The notes below the pieces were generated by a model. That model was given only the letters and a program-made list of their open reading frames with translations, was not told the DNA's origin and searched no databases. Positions 51,712 through 61,378 of a stretch of 64,000 bases of DNA are shown piece by piece; the stretch's first letter is position 1; each line of letters opens with the position of its first letter. Source of the DNA: Mediterraneibacter agrestimuris. Its GTDB lineage: Bacteria; Bacillota; Clostridia; Lachnospirales; Lachnospiraceae. A program made the position numbers and the translations under genes. The stretch covers positions 1 through 64,000 of the forward strand of contig NZ_CALPDG010000015.1 in the NCBI RefSeq assembly GCF_943193195.1, written 5' to 3'.

Positions 51712-54700
51712 GTGGCAAGCAGGATCAAGGGCATCACGATTGAGATTGGCGGCGATACTACAGGCTTAGACAAGGCCCTGAAAAGCGTCAATTCATCGAT
51801 CGCCCACACCCAGAGTGCCTTAAAGGATGTCAATAAGCTGCTGAAGCTGGACCCCTCCAACACGGAGCTTCTCACACAGAAGCAGAGGCTGTTAAAGGAC
51901 GCAGTCGCTTCCACAAAGGAAAAGCTGGAAGCATTAAAGCAGGCTCAGGTGCAGGCAAAGGAGCAGTTGGAGAACGGGACGCTTGGGCAGGACAAATACG
52001 ATGCCCTCCAGCGTGAGATCGTTGAAACCGAACAGGAACTGCGTCGGCTCCAGGAGCAGGCGGCAACTACAAACACAGCCCTTGCCAAGATTGACGAGAT
52101 TGGCGGCAAGCTGGAAAATGTGGGCAATTCCATCTCTGGTGTCGGTAAGAAGATGATGCCCATTTCCACAGCAGTCGGCGGTTTAGGTATAGCCGCGGTC
52201 AAGACGGCTGCGGACTTTGATTCTGCCATGAGCCAGGTGGCGGCAGTCTCCGGTGCGACCGGGGATGACTTGCAGGCTCTTAGGGATAAGGCCCGTGAGA
52301 TGGGCGAGAAAACGAAGTTCTCCGCATCCGAGGCGGCCCAGGCCATGAACTACATGGCAATGGCAGGCTGGAAGTCAAAGGATATGATCTCCGGTATTGA
52401 CGGTGTCATGAACCTTGCGGCGGCTTCCGGCGAAGACCTGGCGACCACATCGGATATCGTGACGGATGCCCTCACTGCCTTTGGGCTGACGGCTGCGGAC
52501 TCCGGGCATTTTGCGGATATCCTTGCGGCGGCAAGCTCGAATGCGAATACAAACGTATCCATGATGGGTGAAACCTTCAAATACTGTGCGCCGATTGCGG
52601 GCGCACTTGGTTTTTCCGCAGAGGATACGGCGGAAGCTATCGGACTGATGGCAAATGCCGGTATCAAATCCTCCCAGGCAGGCACGGCGCTGCGTACCAT
52701 CATGAACAACCTTGCCGGGGATGTGAAGATCAGCGGCCAGGCCATCGGGGATGTGACTATTGCCACGACAAATGCAGATGGCAGCATGAGGAGCTTATCT
52801 GACATCCTCGCAGACTGCCGGACGGCGTTTGGTCATTTAACAGAGTCGGAAAAAGCGCAGGCGGCTGAGTCCCTCGTGGGCAAGAACGCAATGAGCGGAT
52901 TCCTTGCACTTATGAATGCGGCTCCTGCTGACATAGAAAAGTTAAGCGGTGCCATTGATAACTGTGACGGAACTGCGGAGAAAATGGCGGCGACCATGCA
53001 GGATAACCTGATGGGACAGCTTACCATCTTAAAGAGCCAGTTGGAGGAGCTTGCCATTTCCTTTGGCGAGATGCTGATGCCTGCCATCCGCAGCATTGTG
53101 ACGAAAATCCAGGAGTTCGTGGATAAGCTAAACGGCATGGATGAGGGCACCCGTGAGATGGTCTTAAAGATCGGCCTTCTGGTGGCTGCCATCGGTCCTT
53201 TCCTTGTGATCCTCGGCACTACCATATCGAAGATCGGCACGGCCATGAAAGGGTTTGTGCAGTTGGCGAATGGCTTTAGTAAGCTGAAGGTGGCGGTACA
53301 GGGCGGCACCGGCCTCTTTGGAAAGCTGGGTGCGGCTATCGGTGGCATCTCGGCTCCTGTTGTGGCAGTGGTGGCAGTTATCGGTACACTGGTGGCTGCC
53401 TTCCTGCATTTATGGAACACCAATGAAGGGTTCCGGGAAGCCATCATCGGCACATGGAACACCATCAAGGAGACGGTCAGCACCTTCTGCCAGGGAATCG
53501 TTGACCGGCTGAATGCGCTGGGATTCAGCTTCAAGGACATCACGGAAGTGCTCTCAGCGGTATGGAACGGCTTCTGTTCCCTGCTTGCCCCGGTCTTTGA
53601 GGGAGCGTTCCAGGCGATTGCCACAGTCCTCTCTACGGTACTGAATGTCATCACCGGCATCCTGGATGTGTTTATCGGCCTGTTTACCGGGAACTGGTCG
53701 CAGATGTGGAACGGTGTCAAGACGATCTTTTCCAGTGTGTGGGAAGGGATCAAGGGTGTTCTGTCGGCCGCGGTTACCATCATTCAGGGCGTTGTGGATG
53801 TGTTCTTCGGCTGGTTTGGCACGAGCTGGAGCGGGGTCTGGACGAATATCAAGACCTTCTTTGAGGGCATCTGGAATGGCATTGTGGCCTTCTTCTCCGG
53901 TATTTGGGAGACCATCACAAACGTGGTGCAGACGGGGATCATGCTGATCGGTTCCATTTTGAGTGCCGCTTTTGACATTATCACGCTGCCATTCCGGTTT
54001 ATCTGGGAGAACTGCAAGGAAATCATTACAAATGTGTGGAATGCCATCAAGAATACGGTGTCTACGGTTATCAACGCCGTGGCAGGAGTCATTTCCACGG
54101 TGATGGGTACCATCAAAAATGTGATCTCCACAGTCTGGACGGCGATCAGCACAAAGATTTCTACGGTGCTGAACACGATTAAAACGGTGGTTTCTACAGT
54201 ATTCAATGCGATCAAGTCCGTGGCATCCACGGCCTGGAATGGCATCAAATCCGCCATTTCTACAGTGGTGGATGGGATTAAGAGCAAGGTATCCTCCGTA
54301 TTTAATGCGGTTAAAAGTACCGTCACTTCCGTATTCAACGGCATTAAGAGTACCACCGCTTCCGTTTGGAACGGAATCAAGAGTGCTATTATTACGCCGA
54401 TTGAGGCGGCGAAGAATACGATCAAGGGTATCGTGGATAAGATCACCGGATTCTTCTCCGGTATGAAGATTTCCCTGCCCCATATCAAGCTGCCGCATTT
54501 TAGTATTTCCGGCAAGCTGTCTATTGCGCCACCGAGTGTCCCGCACCTGTCGATTGACTGGTACAAGGAAGGTGGTATCATGACCAGGCCGACTCTGTTC
54601 GGCATGAACGGGATGAACCTGATGGCGGGCGGTGAAGCGGGAGCGGAGGCAATCCTGCCGCTGAAGAACTTTTATAACCAGTTGGAGAGTATCCTTTCCA

Positions 54701-54864
54701 ACCGTCTGGATACCAGTGCGATGGAGCAGTACCTTGCGGTCATTGCCGCCAACAGCAGTAAGGGCATTTATCTGGAGGACGGGACTTTGGTAGGGCATCT
54801 GCTCCCGGCCATTGACAGTAAATTGGGGCAGATGCAGAAGCTGAACAGGAGGTTGAGTCTATGA
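51712..54864 (+). CDS. Tail tape measure protein
   Basis: A 1050-residue protein that sets tail length. Residues 1-130 form coiled coil (LDKALKSVNSSIAHTQSALK, LLKLDPSNTELLTQKQRLLK); 150-440 is the PhageMin_Tail core (AAVKTAADFDSAMSQVAAVS, MNYMAMAGWKSKDMISGIDG); 450-590 has hydrophobic segments; 780-930 is an 11-residue-period repeat array (VWNAIKNTVSTVINAVAGVI, NGIKSAISTVVDGIKSKVSS). The end has GGIMTRPTLFGMNGMNLMAGG. By the usual 0.15 nm per residue it predicts a tail of roughly 150-160 nm. GTG 51712 follows GGGAGGTGAGG. Confidence 0.95.
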   Translation: MASRIKGITIEIGGDTTGLDKALKSVNSSIAHTQSALKDVNKLLKLDPSNTELLTQKQRLLKDAVASTKEKLEALKQAQVQAKEQLENGTLGQDKYDALQREIVETEQELRRLQEQAATTNTALAKIDEIGGKLENVGNSISGVGKKMMPISTAVGGLGIAAVKTAADFDSAMSQVAAVSGATGDDLQALRDKAREMGEKTKFSASEAAQAMNYMAMAGWKSKDMISGIDGVMNLAAASGEDLATTSDIVTDALTAFGLTAADSGHFADILAAASSNANTNVSMMGETFKYCAPIAGALGFSAEDTAEAIGLMANAGIKSSQAGTALRTIMNNLAGDVKISGQAIGDVTIATTNADGSMRSLSDILADCRTAFGHLTESEKAQAAESLVGKNAMSGFLALMNAAPADIEKLSGAIDNCDGTAEKMAATMQDNLMGQLTILKSQLEELAISFGEMLMPAIRSIVTKIQEFVDKLNGMDEGTREMVLKIGLLVAAIGPFLVILGTTISKIGTAMKGFVQLANGFSKLKVAVQGGTGLFGKLGAAIGGISAPVVAVVAVIGTLVAAFLHLWNTNEGFREAIIGTWNTIKETVSTFCQGIVDRLNALGFSFKDITEVLSAVWNGFCSLLAPVFEGAFQAIATVLSTVLNVITGILDVFIGLFTGNWSQMWNGVKTIFSSVWEGIKGVLSAAVTIIQGVVDVFFGWFGTSWSGVWTNIKTFFEGIWNGIVAFFSGIWETITNVVQTGIMLIGSILSAAFDIITLPFRFIWENCKEIITNVWNAIKNTVSTVINAVAGVISTVMGTIKNVISTVWTAISTKISTVLNTIKTVVSTVFNAIKSVASTAWNGIKSAISTVVDGIKSKVSSVFNAVKSTVTSVFNGIKSTTASVWNGIKSAIITPIEAAKNTIKGIVDKITGFFSGMKISLPHIKLPHFSISGKLSIAPPSVPHLSIDWYKEGGIMTRPTLFGMNGMNLMAGGEAGAEAILPLKNFYNQLESILSNRLDTSAMEQYLAVIAANSSKGIYLEDGTLVGHLLPAIDSKLGQMQKLNRRLSL

Positions 54865-55511
54865 GGCCGGATGTAAAACTGAATGAGATCTGGGTGTCCG
54901 GCCTGGGGTGGCTGCGGGAGAGTGTGAACTTCCCCACGCCGCAGTCCCAGACGAACACCATCGTGGTGCCGGGGAGGAACTCCCCCATCCGCTACACGGA
55001 GGCTCTTGGGCGGGTATCTTACCAGCCGCGGAGTTTTGAGATCGTCCTTTCCATGCTCGGCACCAGGGCGCAGTTTAATGAAAAAGTCAGCGCGGTTGTA
55101 AACCGGTTTGCGGGGCATCTGGTGAAGGTGGTCTGCAGCGAGGAACCAGGGCTGTATGCCATCGGCACACTGGAAATGTCACCGGCCTATGATCCGCTGA
55201 CGGGGAAAGGGCAGCTTACCATAAGCTGTTCGGATGGGGATTCCTACCGCTACCATGTGGAAGAAACGGTGGTTACTTTTACGGGCGGCGGCAGCGTGTA
55301 TCTGGATAATGACTATATGCCAGTGGTTCCGGTCATCACGGCAACGGAAGAAACGGCACTGAGCTGGCAGATCGGCACGGATACTTTCCGTAAGACGGTC
55401 AGTTCCGGCACGTGGGAGTTTCCGGAGATGGAGCTGCAGGCTGGACGGAATACCATATCGGTGACAGGCTCCGGCACGGTGACCTTCCGGTACCGGGAGG
55501 GATGCCTATGA
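54861..55511 (+). CDS. Distal tail protein (Dit)
   Basis: A 216-residue Dit-type hub protein joining tail tube and baseplate. Segments: MRPDVKLNEIWVSGLGWLRE, VVPGRNSPIRYTEALGRVSY and PRSFEIVLSMLGTRAQFNEK fit the family N-terminal domain. Its ATGA start overlaps the tape measure stop. Confidence 0.85.
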   Translation: MRPDVKLNEIWVSGLGWLRESVNFPTPQSQTNTIVVPGRNSPIRYTEALGRVSYQPRSFEIVLSMLGTRAQFNEKVSAVVNRFAGHLVKVVCSEEPGLYAIGTLEMSPAYDPLTGKGQLTISCSDGDSYRYHVEETVVTFTGGGSVYLDNDYMPVVPVITATEETALSWQIGTDTFRKTVSSGTWEFPEMELQAGRNTISVTGSGTVTFRYREGCL

Positions 55512-56965
55512 GACTGTTCCGAATCTATGTGGACGGGGCGCTGTTTTACCATCCGCAGTTATCAAAACTGGCAGTCACGGAAGCAAAGGTGGAGGAGGAT
55601 GCGGAGAACATTGACAGCCTGACGCTTTCCGCTCCGTACAACCATCCGTATCTTGCTGCCATCAAACCGATGGCTTCTGTCATTGTGTGCAAAAAAGGAA
55701 ATGAGGTTGTTTTTGAAGGGCGGGCACTGGATGATGGCAGTGATTTTTATAACACTCACACATGGACCTGTGAATCGGCGCTGGCTTATCTGAAGGACAG
55801 CCAGCAGCCGCCATACAGCTATAAAGGCACTCTCCGGGGACTGCTGGAATACTTCATTGCGGAGCATAACAAATGCGTGGAGGAACAGAAGCGGTTCATG
55901 GTTGGGGAGGTTACTGTGATTGATACCAACGATTACATTTCCTATAGCTGTTCGGATTATTCCATGACGCTGGATGCCATTAAGGATAAGCTCATCAAAA
56001 CACACGGAGGGTATCTGCGGCTCAGATATACCGGTTCCGGCAAGGTTCTGGATTATCTGGCAGATTTTACGGAGGCATCGCTCCAGAAGGTGGAGTATGG
56101 GAGAAACCTCACCGATGTAAAAATCACCTTCGACCACACGGAGCGGGTGACCGCACTGATCCCTCTGGGTGCAAAAATGAAAACCACGAATGAAGAAGGG
56201 AACGAGGTGGAGTCGGATGAACGGGTAACCATTGAATCGGTGAACGATGGAAAAAACTATGTGTTTGATGAGGATGCAGTGAAGGAGATCGGCTGGATTT
56301 GGACTACCGAGATATGGGAGGATGTAACGCTTCCCGGCAATTTGCTGCGTAAGGCAAAAGCCAGAATATCTGAGCTGGCTAAAGGCATTACCAGCATGGA
56401 ACTGACCATCGTGGATGAGTCGGATACCGGGGCGGATATCGCAGATATCCATGCAAGACAGTACGTGTACTGCTTGTCCCCGCCCCACGGGATTGACGGG
56501 AGGTATCTGTGTATCCAGAGGACAAGGGATTACCTGAACCCATCCGGCAATACCATTACCATCGGGGCAGGCGGTATCCGCCTGACTGCCATCAGCGCAA
56601 AGCAGAACGCAAACTTAAGCACACTGGAGCAGGATATCCTGGGGCAGACGGAAAAGATCGAGAACATCTATGGCAAGGTCGAGGATATCAGTACGGCGAA
56701 GATGTACCGGACGGAGCTGGTGGTGGAGGGTACGAGCATCTTCCGGGATAAGGGGCAGCAAAGCATTCTCCGGTGTAAAGTACTGTCCTGGGATAAGGAT
56801 ATCACGGACACCCTCCCGGATTCTTCTTTTTCCTGGCACCGCAAGTCCGGCAATGCGGAGATGGATGCTGATTGGGACGGGCTGCATGGAGGAATGAAAA
56901 CTGTAACCATATCAACCGAGGATGTGTTAGATAATGCGTCCTTTTATTGTGAAGTCACTATTTAA
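55508..56965 (+). CDS. Tail-associated protein (Tal/gp18-like)
   Basis: A 485-residue protein with the gp27-like hub fold at the N-terminus (FRIYVDGALFYHPQLSKLAV, VIVCKKGNEVVFEGRALDDG, TLRGLLEYFIAEHNKCVEEQ) and a region ARISELAKGITSMELTIVDE. No endopeptidase domain is evident. The C-terminus (480-region, ILRCKVLSWDKDITDTLPDS) begins the Ig-like type seen in the next protein. ATG 55508 overlaps the Dit stop codon. Confidence 0.85.
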   Translation: MRLFRIYVDGALFYHPQLSKLAVTEAKVEEDAENIDSLTLSAPYNHPYLAAIKPMASVIVCKKGNEVVFEGRALDDGSDFYNTHTWTCESALAYLKDSQQPPYSYKGTLRGLLEYFIAEHNKCVEEQKRFMVGEVTVIDTNDYISYSCSDYSMTLDAIKDKLIKTHGGYLRLRYTGSGKVLDYLADFTEASLQKVEYGRNLTDVKITFDHTERVTALIPLGAKMKTTNEEGNEVESDERVTIESVNDGKNYVFDEDAVKEIGWIWTTEIWEDVTLPGNLLRKAKARISELAKGITSMELTIVDESDTGADIADIHARQYVYCLSPPHGIDGRYLCIQRTRDYLNPSGNTITIGAGGIRLTAISAKQNANLSTLEQDILGQTEKIENIYGKVEDISTAKMYRTELVVEGTSIFRDKGQQSILRCKVLSWDKDITDTLPDSSFSWHRKSGNAEMDADWDGLHGGMKTVTISTEDVLDNASFYCEVTI

Positions 56966-56983
56966 TTTGAAGGAGGAACACAA

Positions 56984-58792
56984 ATGCCTACTATCTTAAC
57001 ATCCAGCCAGCAGACTTTCGTGGACATCACAGACCAGCGGAAGCTGTCGGCCTATATCACATCGAACCTGCCAAAGACGCAGAGTGAGGACCCGAATACC
57101 CTGCCCCACGCCTATGCGCCGAGCTGGGCAGCAAACCATCTGGTGCTCACCCCGGTTATTTTCTTAGACCAGACCAACGTGGCGCTGGATGCATCCGGGC
57201 TGACGATTTCGTGGAAACGGAAAGACGGCACGGGCGCAGAGTCCGCCCTTTCCGCAGGTGAGACTGTGTCCGGCGGTATTTTGACGGTGAGCCAGAATAA
57301 GCTCTCCGCATCTTCCTCTGGCATGATCACCTATATCTGCTACATCAGTTATTACGATTCCGAAACAAAGAACACGGTGAATATCTCTTCGGATATCACT
57401 TACACGCTGGTCAGGAATGCGGAGAATGCGAAGCTGGCGTATGTGACCGCGGACACCTACGTGTTCAAATACAACACCAGTTCCGCTTTGGTCGGGGCAT
57501 CCCAGGCGACACTTACTGCGCAGGTGCAGGGGGTGGCGGTCAGCAAGTGGCAGTACCTGAATGGTTCCGGTGTATGGACAGATTACCCGACTACTTCGGA
57601 TAACACCAGTATCACCGGCGGCACACTGGTGGTGAAGCCTGCCCATGCGGTGTTCTTCAATAACGTGGCACAGATCAAGCTGGTGACGGATGATGCGGAT
57701 GTATTCGATACCATCTCCATCACGAAGATGTATGACGGGGAGCAGGGAAAGCCCGGCCAGGCCGGTTCCGGCGGCTTGTCTGTTATCCTCGGAAATGAGG
57801 CGCAGAATGTGGCCTGCACCACAGGCGGGGCGGTCCAGACCGCTCTGGATATAACGATCCCCTTTACCGGGTATGTGGGAATTACGCAGACTGCCTGTTC
57901 CTGCACTGTGGGGACGCTGCCCACAGGCGTAACCGTCAAATCGAATACGGCAGCGACCGCATCGGCGGCAGGCTCTGTGGTGCTTGCCTTTGCCGCGAAT
58001 GCTACCCTTGGCGGCGCATCGGTGCTCAACGGCACCATTGACCTGACCTTTGCCATCTCCGAAAAGAGCGTGGTGAAGAAATTCGCCTGGACGAAATCCA
58101 ATAAGGGCAGCAACGGGGCCAGTGCGGTGGTGTTCTCCATTTATGCGCCCAACGGTACAGTGGTATTAAACCAGTCCGGCTCCCTGGTGCTTGCGACCTC
58201 GGCCTACAGCGGTGCGACAGAGATCACCACGGGGGCAACTTACCAGTGGGCGAAATATTCTGCCGGGAAATGGACGGATATCAGCGGAGCCACTTCTGAC
58301 ACGCTGACGGTCTCCGGGGCTGATGTGGTGAACATCCAGTCTTATAAATGCACCATGACTTATGGCGGCAAGTCTTATGTGGATGTGATTACAGTGGAAG
58401 ATAAGTCTGACCCCTATGTGTCGGAGATGCTTTCCATTGGAGGATTCACGGTCAAGAACAACCTCGGCGGCCTGGTTCCTTATGTGATCGTCCGTACCAA
58501 CCAGAAGGAAATGGATGCCCTGCTCGGAAATATCAGCGAGACAGCACCCTCCACACCAACAAGCGGCATGTTCTGGTATAAGATTGACCACACAGCAAAA
58601 ACGGTCACGCTGATGAAATACAACGGGACGGCATGGGCTGCGGCAACAGAGAAACAGAAGCTGACCTACACATGGTACAAGCAGGATAAGGACGGGAAAG
58701 AGACAGCATTCGGCAAGACCGGAAAGGTCATCTACCTTTCTGCGGATGACATCGACAGCATTGCCACCCTGCAGTGTGACGTTTCCAACTAA
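56984..58792 (+). CDS. Tail/baseplate protein with beta-sandwich domains
   Basis: A 602-residue protein built of several beta domains: SSQQTFVDITDQRKLSAYIT, HLVLTPVIFLDQTNVALDAS and repeats of the kind GATYQWAKYSAGKWTDISGA, TSDTLTVSGADVVNIQSYKC. Ig-like modules of this kind occur in phage baseplate proteins and may bind host polysaccharide. GAAGGAGGA is upstream of the ATG. Confidence 0.7.
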   Translation: MPTILTSSQQTFVDITDQRKLSAYITSNLPKTQSEDPNTLPHAYAPSWAANHLVLTPVIFLDQTNVALDASGLTISWKRKDGTGAESALSAGETVSGGILTVSQNKLSASSSGMITYICYISYYDSETKNTVNISSDITYTLVRNAENAKLAYVTADTYVFKYNTSSALVGASQATLTAQVQGVAVSKWQYLNGSGVWTDYPTTSDNTSITGGTLVVKPAHAVFFNNVAQIKLVTDDADVFDTISITKMYDGEQGKPGQAGSGGLSVILGNEAQNVACTTGGAVQTALDITIPFTGYVGITQTACSCTVGTLPTGVTVKSNTAATASAAGSVVLAFAANATLGGASVLNGTIDLTFAISEKSVVKKFAWTKSNKGSNGASAVVFSIYAPNGTVVLNQSGSLVLATSAYSGATEITTGATYQWAKYSAGKWTDISGATSDTLTVSGADVVNIQSYKCTMTYGGKSYVDVITVEDKSDPYVSEMLSIGGFTVKNNLGGLVPYVIVRTNQKEMDALLGNISETAPSTPTSGMFWYKIDHTAKTVTLMKYNGTAWAAATEKQKLTYTWYKQDKDGKETAFGKTGKVIYLSADDIDSIATLQCDVSN

Positions 58793-58804
58793 GGGGGTGG
58801 CGGC

Positions 58805-59362
58805 ATGGCGCTTTTGACCATCTGCCAGCATACCTTCCAGAACGTGCAGGCGTATGAGGATGCCGTGGAGGATGTGGAGGCGTTAAAGGTCAATGTCCGG
58901 GAGTGCTACTCGGAGATCACCAAGACCTCGGAGCAGATACAGAGCTCTGTCCGTGAGACCTACCTTGCCAAGTCGGAGCTGGAGAGCATCCAGCAGGATT
59001 TTCAGGCGAGCATTACACAGAACAGCAGTGAGATCCGTATGGACTTTACGCAGATCACCAATGAGATCATTAACAACGTGTCTGCGAACCAGACGCTTTT
59101 AGAGGAGTATATCCGGTTTAAAGGTGCGCTGATTGAACTTGGCAAGGTGGGGAATGCGTTCACGGCGGAACTTTCCAATGAAGAACTGGCCTTTAAGGAG
59201 AACGGGCAGAAGATTGCCTATATCTCCAACCAGAGCCTTGTTATCACCAATGCGGAGATACGGAACAAGCTGTCCCTGGGCAATGAGAGCCGGGGATGGT
59301 TTGATTTCATTCCCAGGGCTAATGGGAACCTGTCGATCAAATGGCGTGACCCGGTTGGTTAA
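58805..59362 (+). CDS. Baseplate/minor structural protein
   Basis: A 185-residue protein: coiled coil (YEDAVEDVEALKVNVRECYS, SITQNSSEIRMDFTQITNEI), then LSNEELAFKENGQKIAYISN and ITNAEIRNKLSLGNESRGWF, the common C-terminal part of minor structural proteins in Firmicutes phages. Here it is a separate gene rather than a fusion with the preceding proteins. GGGGGTGGCGG precedes the ATG. Confidence 0.75.
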   Translation: MALLTICQHTFQNVQAYEDAVEDVEALKVNVRECYSEITKTSEQIQSSVRETYLAKSELESIQQDFQASITQNSSEIRMDFTQITNEIINNVSANQTLLEEYIRFKGALIELGKVGNAFTAELSNEELAFKENGQKIAYISNQSLVITNAEIRNKLSLGNESRGWFDFIPRANGNLSIKWRDPVG

Positions 59363-59389
59363 AGTTTATGAGGAAGGAGGAGACAGGGC

Positions 59390-61303
59390 ATGGCAGCAAG
59401 CGGCAGCTTTTCCGGCTCCATCCACAGCGGCCATTATGTGCTGCGGGTGGACTGGACACAGACGAAAAATATATCGGCAAACACCAGCACCATCACAGCG
59501 AAAGCCTATCTGGTCAATGACTGGAATTTAAACATTTATGGGCGTTCGGATAATACGCTGACCATTGATGGCACGGCACAGAACTATGCATCCCCGGCAA
59601 TCAGCGGTACGGGGACCACGCTGCTCGGCACTGTTACACAGACGGTCAGCCATGCCAGTGACGGGACGAAGAGCCTGAATATGAGCGCGGTATTCTATAT
59701 CCGCGCGACATTAAGCGGCACGTATTATGAGTCCATTACAGCCAGTGCCACGATCACGCTGGATTCCATTGCGAGGGCATCCAGTGTGTCCGCTACCAAT
59801 GCCACGATGGGTTCCGCATCCACGATTAACATCAGCCGTGCATCTTCTTCCTTTACGCATACGCTGACCTATACTTTTGGAAGTGCGAACGGAACGATTG
59901 CTACAAAAACAACAGCCACATTGGTATCGTGGACGCCGCCGGTTTCCCTGGCAAGCCAGATACCAAAGGCGGTGACCGGGACCTGCACCATCACCTGTAC
60001 CACCTATAATGGCAGCACGAAGATTGGAAGCAAAACCTGTACGCTGACGCTGACCGTTCCGGCCTCGGTCAAACCAACGATTACGAGCCTGACTGCGGTA
60101 AGGGTGGACGGAGATGTGCCAAGCGCATGGGGGATTTATGTGCAGACGAAATCAAAGGCAAAACTGACCATCAATGGGGCGGCAGGAAGCTACGGCTCCA
60201 CGGTTTCTTCCTATTCCATTACAGGCGGAGGGTACACCAGCACGGCCTCCAGTTTTACCACAGGTTTCTTAAACAGCAGCGGCTCCATCACGTTTACGGC
60301 AACAGTAACAGACTCCAGGGGGCGTGTGTCAGCGACGGCCACAGTAACGATTTCCGTGGTGGCCTATTCCCCGCCCTCCTTTGCCAGTTATCTGTCGCAG
60401 AGATGTCTAAGTAATGGGACTGCCAATGATGACGGCACCTATATCCGGGGGCTGGTTTCTTATTCCTACGCTTCCTGCGGCGGAAAAAACACCGTCACCC
60501 GTGCCACCTATTATAAGAAAGCATCGGATACTGCGTGGACGAATGCCAGTGCCGCTTTTAGCTCCGGTACGGCATTTACGTTTGGCGGCGGTATGATTTC
60601 CACAGAGACTTCTTACGATATCAAATACACTTTGACGGATGCATTCACTACCATTGCCATCCAGGACATTGTTTCTACGGCTGCTGTGGTCATGGATTTT
60701 AAACGTGGCGGAAAGGGCGTGGCAGTCGGGAAAGTGTCGGAGGTGGATAATGCCTTTGAGGTTTCTGAGGACTGGGATGTCCGGGTGTATGGGAAACTTT
60801 TAAAAGATTATATCCAGTCCTTTATCAAAACGATGTATCCGGTGGGAAGCATCTATATGAGTGTCAATGCCACCAACCCTTCTGCTTATTTTGGGGGCAC
60901 CTGGGTTGCTTGGGGCGCAGGGCGTGTGCCTGTGGGAATTAATACGGCGGATGGCAACTTTAACACGGTGGAAAAGACAGGCGGTGCGGCAACAGTCACA
61001 TTGACGACAGCTCAGATGCCTGCGCATACCCACACTTTTACCGGAAGTTCTGCTACAACAAGCAGCAAAGGGGCGCACACCCATAAAGTCGGACGTGATG
61101 GGGATGGGGCATCAGGATCAAGCACCTATACAGTGCATAGTGCGGGAGTGTCTGGCGCAGGTGGTACATCACCTACAGGAAGTGCAGGGGCGCATACTCA
61201 TACTGTTACTGCACAAGGCAGTAATGCCAGTACAGGAGGAGGCGGAGCCCATAATAACTTACAGCCGTATATCGTCTGCTATATGTGGAAACGGACGGCT
61301 TAA
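59390..61303 (+). CDS. DUF859-type tail protein with collar/fibre end
   Basis: A 637-residue structural protein. Residues 1-140 (GSFSGSIHSGHYVLRVDWTQ, TVSHASDGTKSLNMSAVFYI) and the Ig-like middle (140-320) match DUF859 siphophage proteins. The C-terminal third starts MYPVGSIYMSVNATNPSAYF and FGGTWVAWGAGRVPVGIN, the phage tail-collar/T4 gp12-like form, with His-rich turns PAHTHTFTG, GAHTHKVG and GAHTHTVT and the end GGAHNNLQPYIVCYMWKRTA. It is the likely receptor-binding fibre; HxH turns bind metal in T4 gp12. Confidence 0.85.
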   Translation: MAASGSFSGSIHSGHYVLRVDWTQTKNISANTSTITAKAYLVNDWNLNIYGRSDNTLTIDGTAQNYASPAISGTGTTLLGTVTQTVSHASDGTKSLNMSAVFYIRATLSGTYYESITASATITLDSIARASSVSATNATMGSASTINISRASSSFTHTLTYTFGSANGTIATKTTATLVSWTPPVSLASQIPKAVTGTCTITCTTYNGSTKIGSKTCTLTLTVPASVKPTITSLTAVRVDGDVPSAWGIYVQTKSKAKLTINGAAGSYGSTVSSYSITGGGYTSTASSFTTGFLNSSGSITFTATVTDSRGRVSATATVTISVVAYSPPSFASYLSQRCLSNGTANDDGTYIRGLVSYSYASCGGKNTVTRATYYKKASDTAWTNASAAFSSGTAFTFGGGMISTETSYDIKYTLTDAFTTIAIQDIVSTAAVVMDFKRGGKGVAVGKVSEVDNAFEVSEDWDVRVYGKLLKDYIQSFIKTMYPVGSIYMSVNATNPSAYFGGTWVAWGAGRVPVGINTADGNFNTVEKTGGAATVTLTTAQMPAHTHTFTGSSATTSSKGAHTHKVGRDGDGASGSSTYTVHSAGVSGAGGTSPTGSAGAHTHTVTAQGSNASTGGGGAHNNLQPYIVCYMWKRTA

Positions 61304-61324
61304 TGAAATAAAGGAAACAGCAAG

Positions 61325-61347
61325 GACTTCTTTGGAAGTCTATTTTT
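61325..61347 (+). terminator. Hairpin with T-run after the fibre gene
   Basis: GACTTC (61325-61330), loop TTTG, GAAGTC (61335-61340), then TATTTTTTG. Same stem-loop type as 41630-41652, also followed by GCGGAAAGGAG. Confidence 0.7.
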
Positions 61348-61378
61348 TGTGCCGCAATGTGGCGGAAAGGAGTGGGGG

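Noticed and set aside
53554-54798. 414-codon minus-strand frame in the tape measure gene
   Set aside because: Antisense to a repeat-rich coding region; the apparent repeats mirror those of the tape measure protein.
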